64,000 nucleotides of DNA, taken from NCBI GenBank assembly GCA_018136815.1, contig CM030940.1, positions 2,208,915-2,272,914 on the forward strand, written 5' to 3'. The notes beneath the pieces were generated by a model that made no database searches, was not told the origin of the DNA, and was given only the letters and a program-made list of their open reading frames with translations. Source of the stretch: Isochrysis galbana (Eukaryota; Haptophyta; Isochrysidales; Isochrysidaceae). Shown here piece by piece: positions 1-10,400 of this stretch (positions are counted from its first letter, which is position 1; the number at the start of each line of letters is the position of its first letter). The translations under genes and the position numbers were made by a program.

Positions 1-701
1 CTCCATCCATACCACCATAGCTGCCAAGACAGCCGTGTGCACGCGCTGTGGGGTTCCCGGGGTGCTCCGCGGGTGACGTCCCCCCTGCTCTCGGCACCAG
101 ATGAAGGTCGGGCGCCCGATAGCGCGGAGGGATCTCGTGGGAATCGCGTGCCATGAAACAACTTGTTTGAAACAACCGCCCCGAAATAACCTGAACGGTT
201 ATCGGCCCCGCAGTTCTGTACTGTTAGAGCCCCAGCGCGTGTGCTGAGGGGGGGCGAGGGGGGGTAAAACCCACTTTCCTAGGGAATTTTTCGTGGCGGC
301 AGGTGAGCACCCCTGGAAGTTTTTTTGGGCTTGGGAGGACGGTCAAAAAATGCATCCCCCCCACGCATGTTAGTAGTTATAAATCACTGTTTGACCGCCC
401 TAAGACTGCAGTGCCCGCCAATCAGTAACACACCCGAAGCGCCCACCGCTTCACCACAAGAAATACCCGCCAAGGGGCATGTCTCAGCCGCCTCCCGGGT
501 CAGCACGCCCGCCACCGCGCAGGCGGCAAAGAGGAGATACGCACCTTAAAGTGGTACTTATGGAACCGTCCTAGCTTTCGTAAAGCTGACGTATACTCCC
601 AGCACGCCGGTGCACATGTACTTCAGGAACGCAGCACGATTCGAGGCCTCGCTCCGCTGACCACGGTACCGGCATAGAGCCATCCCAAGATGGCGATTAC
701 T
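1..701. other. Intergenic, no gene seen
   Basis: No convincing coding region is visible. The sequence ctgtttgaccgcccta at 387-402 is the same as the end of the inverted-repeat element at 6531-7261. It therefore looks like the right end of a related element whose other end is not in the window. The short ORF at 325-549 overlaps this end and has no recognisable motif. Confidence 0.5.
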
Positions 702-1457
702 TCACCCGTTCTTGCGAGAGCCGCCAAAGCCACCGACAGCAAAATCGAAACCCATAGCCACCATGGCCGTTTTCTCCTCGTCGACCTCCTCCGCTGGAGC
801 AGATGCTTTTAAGGCGGGAGACGCCGCGGCGTAGCCGCCCGTATTCGCGCCTCCTGCCGCAACACCCCTAGCCTTGGCCTTGGCCGCCCGCTTCTTCTCA
901 CGTGCTTCGCGCCACTCCTCTTCCTCCCTCTCTCGAATACGCTGATCAAAGTTCGCAAGGAATGCCTCTGCCTTTTGGTCAGGGGTAAGCTCGGCCTCTA
1001 CCTCGCGCTGCTCCTTATGGGCCTCAAGCCGCGCGCGCACCTCCTCCACCGTCGAGCGCTCAGCGCGAAGCGACATGCCCAACATCCGCGTGTGCTTCCT
1101 GCCGTTTATATGTGCCAGGTAGTTGGCCGAGTCTCGCAGGACGCAGTCGCAGACCTTGCAGTGATATGCGCCATTGAATTGGCCAGCAATCGCCTGGGCA
1201 CCCGTGATCAGCTGACGAGAGCCAGCGAAGGCGTCAAGACGCAGGTCTTCGGTCCTTCGCTGAAGCGGCGCTCGCTGCACAATCGGCTGAGGCGCTGTCT
1301 TCGCCCGCTCGCGCTCTTCCTCGAGCGACTCCTCCTCAGCGAGACGTGCCCTGGCACGCTCTTCGAACGCCGCCTTGTCCCACTCGCGACGGAAGTTCGG
1401 CGCCTTCGCCAACGTACCACCGCCAGCAAGCGGCGTCTCCTCCGCGCCGGCGGACAT
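702..1457 (-). CDS. ZMAT2: ZMAT2/Snu23-type U1-like zinc finger protein (tri-snRNP)
   Basis: A 251-aa protein matching the ZMAT2/Snu23 family. Family members are U4/U6.U5 tri-snRNP components that act in spliceosome activation in the nucleus. The sequence shows a U1-type C2H2 finger (C100, C103, H116, H122, spacing C-x2-C-x12-H-x5-H) within the family signature HINGRKHTRMLGMSLRAERS. A charged Glu/Arg/Lys helix follows, and the family's C-terminal tail is present (AMVAMGFDFAVGGFGG). Length is close to the usual ~200 aa, with an Ala/Gly-rich insert before the tail. The frame stays open 31 codons upstream, but the methionine at 1457 was chosen because the residues before it look like untranslated sequence. 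No intron is needed. The next gene on the same strand lies more than 3 kb away. Confidence 0.93.
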   Translation of the reverse strand: MSAGAEETPLAGGGTLAKAPNFRREWDKAAFEERARARLAEEESLEEERERAKTAPQPIVQRAPLQRRTEDLRLDAFAGSRQLITGAQAIAGQFNGAYHCKVCDCVLRDSANYLAHINGRKHTRMLGMSLRAERSTVEEVRARLEAHKEQREVEAELTPDQKAEAFLANFDQRIREREEEEWREAREKKRAAKAKARGVAAGGANTGGYAAASPALKASAPAEEVDEEKTAMVAMGFDFAVGGFGGSRKNG

Positions 1458-2228
1458 CGCGCCGCCGCCCTCTTGTTCACAGTGAATTCGTTTACTTGCT
1501 AGTACTAGGCCTCTATCTAGCCCTAGCGCCCTAGATGCTAGCCGGGGCAAACACTCAGTTTCAGGCGGTCGCTGAGGGTTTCAGGAGCCCACGGACCCGC
1601 CCTCGTGAACTCTTGGCGTTAATAAAATGACTGAGAATTAGTGCCGCTAACGCCTCCTCTGTCGCACTCGCGAATCGACACTCGTCTGTCGTAAGAACTC
1701 TCTTTCGTTCGGCATTTATCGTCATAATTTTCTGCCAGGGCCTATAGATAATAGCGAAGATGCTAACCAATAGATGGAAGGTTGAAAGTAGTGATCGGGC
1801 ACATAATATCCAAAGACCAACTGGGTTTCGTGCCCGAACGGCTCACAAGCGAAGCCACCCACATTTTCCAACTACCCCGCTTATGTGTATGTGCCCGATC
1901 ACTACTTTCTACTTTCAACCTTCCATCTAATTTTTAACAAATTTTTATGGGTCGCGGCGCGGCAAAGGAACGGGACTAGCGCTCACTCAAGACAGGACTC
2001 CCTGCCGCGGCAAGCGCAAGCACCCTTCCCCCTTATGCCACCCAGCTCTTCACTAGCTTTCTACTTGCGCTAGCCGGAGCGCCCCTCCCTCCACACTCAA
2101 ACAGCCCCCCACGCCAAGATCCTGTTCTGGTCTCGCAGGCAAGGGGGCCTAATGGGAGGGTGAGGAGCAACTCCTCAGAGAGGAGCTGTGGGGAAGGAGA
2201 TGTCTGAGTGGGGGCGCTATACCCTTGC
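1458..2228. other. Intergenic with a repeat fragment
   Basis: Upstream of the ZMAT2 gene. About 1650-1740 is similar, in reverse orientation, to 28168-28260; both share the stretch gacgataaatgccgaacga. This marks another dispersed repeat. A foldback structure at 1772-1928 is listed separately. No coding region is supported. Confidence 0.4.
1772..1928. repeat. Inverted repeat / foldback
   Basis: The left arm 1772-1805 (agatggaaggttgaaagtag...) is mirrored by the right arm 1888-1928, separated by about 80 bases. The right arm carries a short internal duplication of aaagtag that the left lacks. The structure could be a small foldback (MITE-like) element. No clear target-site duplication was found. 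Confidence 0.6.
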
Positions 2229-2419
2229 GCTAGGCGGAGAGGCGGACGGAGAGAGAGAGAGAGAGAGTCTCGCAGGGCGACTGCAGAACGAGGAGTCGAA
2301 GTCATGCCGGTTTATTACCTTAAACGAGCCAACAATTATAGTAACAGCAAAAAAATTCGAATCGCAAGTTTCGAGACCAAAATCTGCAAACCTGGACTTA
2401 AGACCGTCTCGAAAATGTC
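2229..2419 (+). repeat. Repeat family A, truncated copy 3
   Basis: This segment includes a (GA)n run followed by gcgactgcagaacga, gccggtttattacc and tgcaaacctggactt. It matches 12548-12723 and about 18265-18480, the right-hand part of two longer copies of family A. Only about 190 bp are present here, so the copy is truncated on both sides. Confidence 0.7.
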
Positions 2420-2429
2420 TCGTTGATGT

Positions 2430-2900
2430 CCAGCTCAGGCACCCAAATGTCCGCCCCTAAATGTCCCCTATAAATGTCTCAAATGTCCTATACACTTTGC
2501 ACGCGCGCATACCGAAGAATGGTTCGAGAAAATAAACAACATGGCGTTCGAAATCACGTTGGAGTCAGCCTTCAAACACATAGCTGACTTCGACAGCGTG
2601 AGGAACAACATAGTCGAAGATCCCATTGGAGAACTTTTTTGTCCTTCAACCATTTCGCCATATCATTTCGGAGGACCCTGAACGTCTTCGTGAACTAGAT
2701 GTACTTCAGGAGCAAGGAAGCGAACGAAATGGGCTTTCAGTGTTCCCCCGCCATAAACGCCATATCTCGAGAGCATTCATACAACCAGATGATTACCGCC
2801 TTCAAGGAGATGCAGAGGGAGTTTGAGGAGGCGGAGGACAACGCACGGACCTCGGCAACTCCCGCTTCGCGGATAAAGGTACCTCGCTTTTAATTAAGGA
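2430..2900 (+). pseudogene. Possible gene relic downstream of aaatgtc repeats
   Basis: 2438-2490 holds four aaatgtc motifs like those near the ends of the two hAT-like elements in this window. After it come coding-like stretches in different frames. One near 2540-2650 begins with MAFEITLESAF, and another at 2699-2893 contains REHSYNQMITAFKEMQREFE. The frames do not join without a frame change and stops lie between them. This may be a decayed gene or transposon fragment. The product is not recognised and the call is weak. Confidence 0.22.
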
Positions 2901-4872
2901 CGAGTCCTTGATTGAAGTAAGGACAAACTTCGCTAGGTGATAGGTGAGAGCGCGAGCACAAAGTGCTTGTTTTGCCTAAACCTGGGCTTGTTGGTTACCT
3001 CATGCATATCCTCTTTTAATGTTCCCAGGGCACTAGCACTAAGGCACCATTCCCTAAGCAATACCAAGTTTTGTGACATACTTCACGGGGCTTCGGGTCA
3101 AATCACAGTTTGTCCTTGAAATGAAAGAGGTGGCTGATACCCGCCCATTGGAAAGCTCTTCCACCCGTGGTCCCCAGGAGATGAATTGTTGCTTTGATTG
3201 CCCTCTTTCCTCTTTGAGACCTTAATTAAGTGACGACGAAGCGTGATTTTGCCATCCAACGGTCCAATTCGTCAACATACGGCTCAAAAGGGCGAAAAAA
3301 ATCTTCTTAATAATCCCCGCTACTTGTGCGGCATGAGGCAGTGTGCTCGGGGACCTCCCTACTACCCAACCTTAACCCCTAACAACCCCCTTCCCCTTCC
3401 CCAGTTCCCTCTTTAGCGGAGAAGCTGGTTCCGGGGAGGCCGCGCGCGCTGCTTCGGCCAGGAGCTGGAGAGAAGGGGGCGGGAGACTATGGCTTCTCCT
3501 TTGCTCTGGCTCGGCTTGTATCACCTTCTCTTATATCTCATAGAATCTCTTTCGCTGTCCCTTGGGGTCTCTATTACTATTAAAAAGGGTTAGCTACCTT
3601 AGGTGACGTTTCGCAAATCAAGACCTCCCGCCGCCTGTAGGAGGTCTTCCGATACTTCTAGTTTGAAGTCTTTGTCCACCGGCGACGCCCGACGGCGACC
3701 AATATCCAATATCGCCTTTTTTTGGCGAGCAACTGCATTCGCATTCGCCCTTTTTTTACGTAAACTAAGACGATTCTAAAGTCTTTTGCAACGTGTTTCT
3801 AGTGAGCATAAATAAGCCCGGTAAAGCCAAGTTAAAACTGAGTTCGCGCCGAGCTCGCACTAAGTTCGACTTCGACTTCGACTAACTTCGAACCTCAGTT
3901 CGGATTCAGTGTCAAAGTCGAAGTTGAACTGGTCGAACTTGACCGTCGAACTCAAAATTTTTGCATGTGATTTTTTTTGCATTGTGTCGTCCTTTTTGTA
4001 TAGGATGATGATGTCCCCTTCCCTCATATTGATACGCATATAGTTCGCCTCTTTCCAACGCTAGGTTGAGTATCCTCAAGAAGTCACGTCTGACTAGCAT
4101 TTCAAAGCTTTTATAGAATTCCGCCGGTAGGTAGGGCGGGCGTCGGGTCATACGCCTTTTCCCGTTCCATTTGCTCTTGTATGGTTTATGGCCCTTTGAA
4201 GTTCTTCCATTGTGATTCAGGCTAGAAGGAACGATGCGATGACCTGAATTCTAGGTCGCTAGGAACGAATAACCCTACCAACCTAGATGTGCCTGAGCTT
4301 CACCGTGTGGCCGTACATGGGGTGGCAGAGGAATTCAAGACACGATAGCTACGATATGAGCGGGATCTAATCACTAATCGGCAAATCGCTTGAAATGTTT
4401 CATTGCGATTTCAACAAGCTAGGCAACAGCGAATCGAGCCCAATAGCTATCGAATCGATATTCCTAGCCAAGAAAACGTACTGCGACTTCTTGAGGGATG
4501 AGGATAGTAACGAGGGCACGGAACAGGACCTAGACACAAGTAAGAGCTTGGAAATCGCATCATGTAGGATGAATGCGACACCATTGGCCATGGGCGACCC
4601 CTAATATCTTAATGTGCCAAGGCACAAGACATATTTTGCTTTAGGTATTAGGGAATAAAAACCATCGGGCACGGGCCCTGAGCGTTGTGCTCGCCGCGAC
4701 CCTTCACCCTCCGCCCAGCCACCGCGGCCGACTGGCTGGGCACTTGTCGGGCAGTAGAGCAAGCCGCGGCAGGTTTTTTGAAGAGTGTTTAACCGGCCAT
4801 ACATCGGAAGTCGCGGGTCGAGATTTTTTACGCCAGAAAGTTAGTCTTGCGGGAATGGGGTGCTCAGTGGTG
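2901..4872. other. Intergenic, no gene seen
   Basis: Nothing codes convincingly here. About 3840-3955 is a cluster of ttcgacttcga/tcgaacttga motifs able to fold on itself. About 4542-4582 is repeated in inverted orientation at about 25676-25715 (shared cgcatcat..atgaatgcgaca). Confidence 0.4.
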
Positions 4873-6009
4873 TCAGCCCCGAAGCCTTCTCCTTCTCTTG
4901 CGTATTCGCGGCTGCCTTGAAAGCAGCAACGAGCCCTCGCTGTTGCCGCCTTCCATGGGCTCCGTCTCGCTGCCTGGCGACGGTTCGCCTTGCGGACACA
5001 ACGATCCGCCTTGGGCTTCTGACTTCTCGTCCTTTGCTCGCCGCTCGGCATCAGGCCGCTGGCTTATCCCGTGCCCTAAATCACATGGTGGCGCCGCCAC
5101 ATGCCGATCCTTCTTACCAACCCGCCTCGCCCGCCGCCTGAGGTGTATTATGTACACCTCCGTCGACGCAAAATCCGGGTTGTGCTCAGAGAAGGGTATC
5201 ACGACGCCCTCAAATCCGCTCGCCGCGGCGGCCGTGGCAAAGAGACGTAACGTTTCAGGCGAATGCTGCATGGAGGCGGCCAAGAGCACCTGTGTGTGCC
5301 GGACGGCGAGGGAGGTGATGGCTCCGACGACTGGTGTTGGCGCAGGAGCAGCGTGCATGCGTGCGAGGGCACAGACCTCCGTGTGCTTCCCGCATAAGCC
5401 CGACAGTACGGCGAGCAATGGCTTGACGACAGGTGGACGGTAGAGCAGGTCCCCACCGAGAATCACGTCAAACGGACCGTGGCGCGCTCTCAGGTGGGAA
5501 ATGGCTTCATCGTCCTCCCATTGCAGCGCCTCCACCGAAACGCGACCACTCAGCACAGGTGCGTTCCGCGCCACATTCGCTCTGAGCAATGCCGTCACTG
5601 ACTTGAGGTCTGTAAGGAGCACCCGAGCAAAGAGTCCGCTCGCGGCGGCCGCCAACCCGACGATGCCTGTGCCCGAACCGAGGTCGAGGCAAGCAACGGG
5701 CCTGCCCTGTGGGATGAGTGAGTGTACAAGTCCTGGGCGCGTAAGCATGGCTGCGAGGACAACTCCGGCGTCCCAGACGGTTGAGGCGGTGGCGAGGCCG
5801 TCGGCAGAAGTATGTGCCTCTGCCGCGTGCTCCGCGGATGCCACCACGCTCTGAGAGAGCGAGAGAGAGGCCCCGCAGCTGAGCGGCAGAGTGAATGGGT
5901 GAACGAAGCGCTCTCTGTATCCGCAGTAGGTGCGAGACCACGCTGGAAGCTCAGGGGGCTCGTCAGAGGAGAAGAGAGAGGGGGAGAGAGGGAGGAGGGG
6001 GAGAGACAT
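4873..6009 (-). CDS. METTL21-type protein lysine methyltransferase (Methyltransf_16)
   Basis: A 378-aa class I SAM-dependent methyltransferase of the METTL21/FAM86-like group, which methylates lysines on proteins such as chaperones and elongation factors. The substrate of this member cannot be read from sequence. Visible features are the family's TVWDAGVVLA entry motif near residue 78, motif I DLGSGTG at 109-115, an acidic LTDL strand after it, and FDVILGGDLLY at 180-190 matching the family's (D/G)-ILGxDxxY motif. The C-terminal ~60 residues are charged and probably disordered. The open frame extends 173 codons upstream, but that extension is only translated GA/TAG microsatellite (poly-Leu, Leu-Ser), so the methionine at 6009 was chosen. 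No intron is apparent. Confidence 0.88.
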   Translation of the reverse strand: MSLPLLPLSPSLFSSDEPPELPAWSRTYCGYRERFVHPFTLPLSCGASLSLSQSVVASAEHAAEAHTSADGLATASTVWDAGVVLAAMLTRPGLVHSLIPQGRPVACLDLGSGTGIVGLAAAASGLFARVLLTDLKSVTALLRANVARNAPVLSGRVSVEALQWEDDEAISHLRARHGPFDVILGGDLLYRPPVVKPLLAVLSGLCGKHTEVCALARMHAAPAPTPVVGAITSLAVRHTQVLLAASMQHSPETLRLFATAAAASGFEGVVIPFSEHNPDFASTEVYIIHLRRRARRVGKKDRHVAAPPCDLGHGISQRPDAERRAKDEKSEAQGGSLCPQGEPSPGSETEPMEGGNSEGSLLLSRQPRIRKRRRRLRG

Positions 6010-6425
<416 letters not shown>

Positions 6426-6530
6426 AGATGATGATGATGAAAGTATTACGTAAATAGGTCCAGTCCGCCTTTTTGTTCACGCTTTCCCCGTCTATTTTGG
6501 TATGTAACCAACTTCTTTGCCCCTCCATAT

Positions 6531-7261
6531 TAGGGCAGTCAAACAGAGTGTGTTATATTGCGGGTAAAAATGACCACCTCAGAGTTGAGAGTTGAGGTGA
6601 TCTCAGGGATTTTTTCAGTAGAAAGTTCATGATACCAATACTAGCCCGGTCACTCACTCATTTTAACCACTATTTTCCACCTCCCCTGGGTGTCCAAGGA
6701 TTCCGCAGGGTCCCCCCCTACCTGCCCCGGCAACTCCCTCCCCCCTCCGAACGACCCCCTCCCGCCCCACGAAGGGCAATGGCGTCGGTGAGGGACCCCC
6801 CTCCCTTCCCCCGCGCGTGGCGGGCTATTTTGATTTTGGGAGATTCAGGCGGGCGCTCACGGGAGGAATCAGAGTGGAGAATGTGGGGCGCATCACTATT
6901 AGAAACGCGGAGCTTCCGCGACGTCCGATCGCCCGCGATCGGCCGAAGAATGGCCTGGGCCTGGAGGTGGTGGCCATGCAGAATCCAGAGCTCTCGCGAG
7001 CAGGGTGGGGGGTCACTAGTAGGTCGCACGCTGGTTCTTGAGGGTCGCACACACTTATACTAGTACTAACCCATCCTGGCCCCTCGCACCGCAGGAATGC
7101 CTTGATTCGATCCGGCCCGACGCCCAGGGCCATGGCGGACCCCGGATATGTGCTAGTTGGGTGTATTGGGAACTTTCTACCGTGAAGAATCCTCAAATTT
7201 CCTCAATTCTGAGATGGTCATTTTTTCACCCCTTATTAAAAAACACTGTTTGACCGCCCTA
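6531..7261. mobile_element. Inverted-repeat element (non-autonomous, 731 bp)
   Basis: The left end begins tagggcagtcaaacag and the right end is the near-perfect inverse, ctgtttgaccgcccta at 7246-7261. The similarity continues imperfectly for about 60 bases inward, with shared aaaatgacca and ctcagaattgag-type blocks. No transposase is inside. The immediate 8-bp flanks (ctccatat, ccacctac) do not match, so no target duplication can be claimed. Another left-type end starts at 7278, only 16 bp away. Confidence 0.6.
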
Positions 7262-7774
7262 CCACCTACCATACGTGTAGGGCGGTCAAACAGCTATTTC
7301 AACTTCAACGGGTGAAAATTGAACAAGTCAAGATTGAGGATTAATCGCGAGATTTTTTGATATGGTGCCCTTCAGCTACGGGGGTCATATGTATCATCTA
7401 CTCGTATCATGCAGCAGCAAACTGTAAGTCACCTCGGCCTAGCTTGCTGAGGAGAAGAGAAGGAGAGAGAGTAAGTAAGACTACTGGGGGAAAATGGAGA
7501 GCCATGGAGAGTGGAGGAACTCCCGTCCACAAATCCACAACAAACCCGGAAACAAAGACAACAAGCGCGCGCTAGGAATAATTGCCGAAGGAAGGAGCGT
7601 GGCGACTGGAGCTTAGTACTTTGAAGGTGTTCCTCGACCTCGATGCTGTTGACCAACGGTGGATAAACTGTTGCTAGACATACGGCTTGCCACTGCGGTG
7701 AGCTCCTGTGCGAGGAGCGAGGAGCGTGCGTCTGCACGTCGTGCCGAGCATGCTCAGCAACGGCCGGCCCGCTA
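7262..7774. other. Intergenic with a second element end
   Basis: tagggcggtcaaacag at 7278-7293 is a left-type terminus pointing right, with a similar subterminal region (gggtgaaaa). Its partner right end was not found downstream. The remainder is the 3' flank of the flavoprotein gene and shows no other coding potential. Confidence 0.4.
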
Positions 7775-10099
7775 CTAGCGTCGATCTATCGCGACTGTGA
7801 TGCTGCGCCCGTCCAGCTCAGAGCCACCAAGCTTCTCAATGGCCGCCTTGGCACCCTCACTTGTCTCCATTTGCACGCGCGCCAGCCCACGCGAACGGCC
7901 CTGCTCGTCGCGCACGAGTTCGACCCGGCCCACGCGGCCGGCGGTCGACAAGAACTTAACGACAGACTCCTCGCCCGCGGCGTAGGGCAGATTCTTGAGG
8001 AAAAGCTCGCGCCCGCCACTAGAAAGGGGCGCGGCACGCCGGACGCCCTTCCCGTTGTTGGCGCGGCTCTTCGGACCACCCTTAGGACTGGCCGATCCAT
8101 GCTCTACCTCAACCCACTCGCCACGAGGCGAGGCCGGCGTGCCCTCCGGCACGTCGCCCGCCAAACCAGCCGCCACCGGCCAGAAGCGGCCGCCGTCTCG
8201 TCCAAGGTCAAGACCGAAGCTTCGGTCCGTATGCATTGCGATGTGTTCCGCCAATAAGTAGCCGGACATCCATGCGGCCTCAATCGTCGATGCGCGCGAG
8301 GGCGACGACGAAAGCCAGTCGCCACACACGCCGATGGCTTTCTCCGCGTCCCAGCAATAGTCACGGTCCCACCGGTTGAGCGGCGTAGCCGCGCCCCACA
8401 GCTGCACCTTGGTTGCGCGCACGGCCGAGGATAGCGCGCCTGGCGCGAGGCCGCATGCGCGTTCGACCGCCGCGAGCATCAGCGCCTGCACTTCGGCCTC
8501 CTTGGGCGTGCCCTCGAGCGCCTCTTGCGGGTGCTTGTGTCTGGTCCCGAAACTGGCCGACGAGAGCGCCGTCCACACGTGCGTGCTGCGCTCCGCGCCA
8601 TCAGCGAGCGGGTATTTGCGCCCGTTGTTGCACAAGAGCTGCAGGTCCTCGGAGGCGGTCGGCAGGATGTTGGCCGCGTCGAATGTGTCGGGCATCACGC
8701 CTGGCTCCACCTCAAACAAGAGAGAATAGATGGAGCACAGCGTCATCTTGGCGGTGCCCTCGCGCACTCGCCCGAGGGTAGGCGAGAATTTGGCGCGGAG
8801 AAGTGTGTGCACCTCGATCGCCGGGATAGTCGACGTCAGCCGCTCGGCGCACTTGCCATTGTGGCTGAGCACTACCATGTCGAAGAGCTCGTCCTCTCCA
8901 CCACCGCGCCCCATGCGCACACGCCAACCGTCGGCGACGCGCTGCAGACCGCCGCTCGGTGGCACCCAGACGTCCTGACGCATGTCGAGCTGCGCGGCCA
9001 TCCGATGGGCAAGTGAGCCCATTCCCTCCTCAAGCGTGCCGACGTACCTATTCACGCCCTGCTCGAGGGGCACCACCAGCTCACCCGGCTCTGAGAGAAC
9101 GCCCACCCTCGCACCCTCCCACTTGCGCAGGCCACCATCCTGCCCCATCTGGTGTACAAAGCGCGCAAACGGCGAGTCGGCGCCATCTGCAAGCGTGATA
9201 TACTGCGCAGCGTGGTCGGCGGGGCTTGCTGCGAACAGCCGAGAGCTAGCGCGCCCGCCCGCGCCCCTCTTGCCTGCGTGGGAAGGGAAGCGACTCTTCT
9301 CATAGCAGAAGTAGCACAAGAGCCGGTGAGATGAGGTGTGCTCTGTCCCCAATCCGACCCAAAGTCTCTATCTCTTAGCTCTACCCAAGCAGTGAATCCC
9401 TCTCTCCTGACGACTGGCCCGTGTCAAAGATGACTCAAGCAGTGAGGGGAGAGTTGAGAGGGGAGAGGGGAGAGGGGAGAGGGGAGAGAGGAGAGGGGAG
9501 AGGGGAGAGGGGAGAGGGGAGAGGGGAGAGGGGAGAGGGGAGAGGGGAGAGGGGAGAGGGGAGAGGGGAGAGGGGAGAGGGGCGAGAGGAGAGGCGAGAG
9601 GCGGGAGGAGGGAGAGGAGAGAGGAGAGAGGAGAGAGGAGAGAGGAGAGAGGAGCGAGGAGCGAGGAGAGAGGAGAGAGGAGAGAGGAGAGAGGAGAGAG
9701 GAGAGAGGAGAGAGGAGAATGGCGAGAGGAGAGAGGAGAGAGGAGAAGAGGCGGAGAATGGAGGAAGGAGAGAGGAGAGAGGAGAAGAGGAGAGAGGAGA
9801 AGTGAAGAATGGAGAGAGGAGAGAGGAGAATGGAGAGCGGAGAGAGGAGAGAGGAGAGAGGAGAAGAGGAGAGGAGGAGAAGAGGAGAGAGGAGGAGAGG
9901 AGGAGAGGAGGAGAGGAGGAGAGGAGGAGAGGAGGAGAGGAGGAGAGGAGAAGAGGAGAGACTCGCCTGTGTCGAAGACAGCAACCGTGAAGCCGAGGGC
10001 AGAGAGGCGGAGGCCGCATGAGAGCCCAGCGATGCCTCCGCCCACGATGCCCACGCGAGGCGAGGAGGTGCAGGCCGTGTGGGCCGGCAGCAGGCCCAT
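7775..10099 (-). CDS. Renalase-like FAD amine oxidase fused to C-terminal RRM
   Basis: Two exons, 9967-10099 and 7775-9273 (minus), join in frame to give 543 aa. Exon 1 holds the FAD-binding Rossmann motif VGIVGGGIAGL (GxGxxG near residue 20). The junction restores the family's second FAD motif as VFDTG/KRGAGGRASSR, close to the renalase/NAD(P)-binding amine oxidase pattern. The oxidase domain runs to about residue 395 and ends with the FAD-contacting VCGDWL and SGYLLAEHI segments. A Gly/Ser/Lys linker follows, then an RNA recognition motif at about 466-543 with RNP2 LFLKNLPY and RNP1 RSRGLARVQ. The intron has a GC donor (acacag/gcgagt) and a normal cag acceptor. The oxidase substrate is unknown. 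The start chosen is the methionine at 10099, just inside a long CT-type 5' region. Confidence 0.85.
9440..9966. repeat. Purine-rich GGAGA/GAGAGG minisatellite inside the flavoprotein intron
   Basis: More than 500 bases built from short ggagagggga, gagaggagaga and ggaggagag units. It fills most of the 693-nt intron (9274-9966) of the flavoprotein gene. On the sense strand of that gene it is a continuous pyrimidine tract. The long ORFs seen in it on both strands are repeat artefacts. Confidence 0.9.
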
Positions 10100-10310
10100 C
10101 TGTCCAGGGGAGGAGGGGGGGGGGGGAAGGGGAGAAGGGGGGATAGGTGCGGGGAGGAGGAGGAGAGGGGAACCGTACGGAGGAATGAAGTGAAAAGAAG
10201 GAGAGAAGAGAAGAGAAAAGATAGAGTGAGAGGCCCCCCAAAGCAAGAATATAGCGAGGGGAGAGACAAATGAGATGAGGAGAGGGAGCATGGGGAGGGA
10301 GTAGAGAGAG

Positions 10311-10352
<42 letters not shown>

Positions 10353-10400
10353 CTGGCGGGAGAGTAAAGAGCTGACTTACTACTCTTCTGGACTTTCGGC
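10100..10400. repeat. GA/CT-rich 5' region of the flavoprotein gene
   Basis: Purine-rich plus strand with a (GA)n run at about 10303-10347. On the coding strand of the minus gene this is a CT tract before the start codon. It is probably 5' UTR or promoter. Confidence 0.7.
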
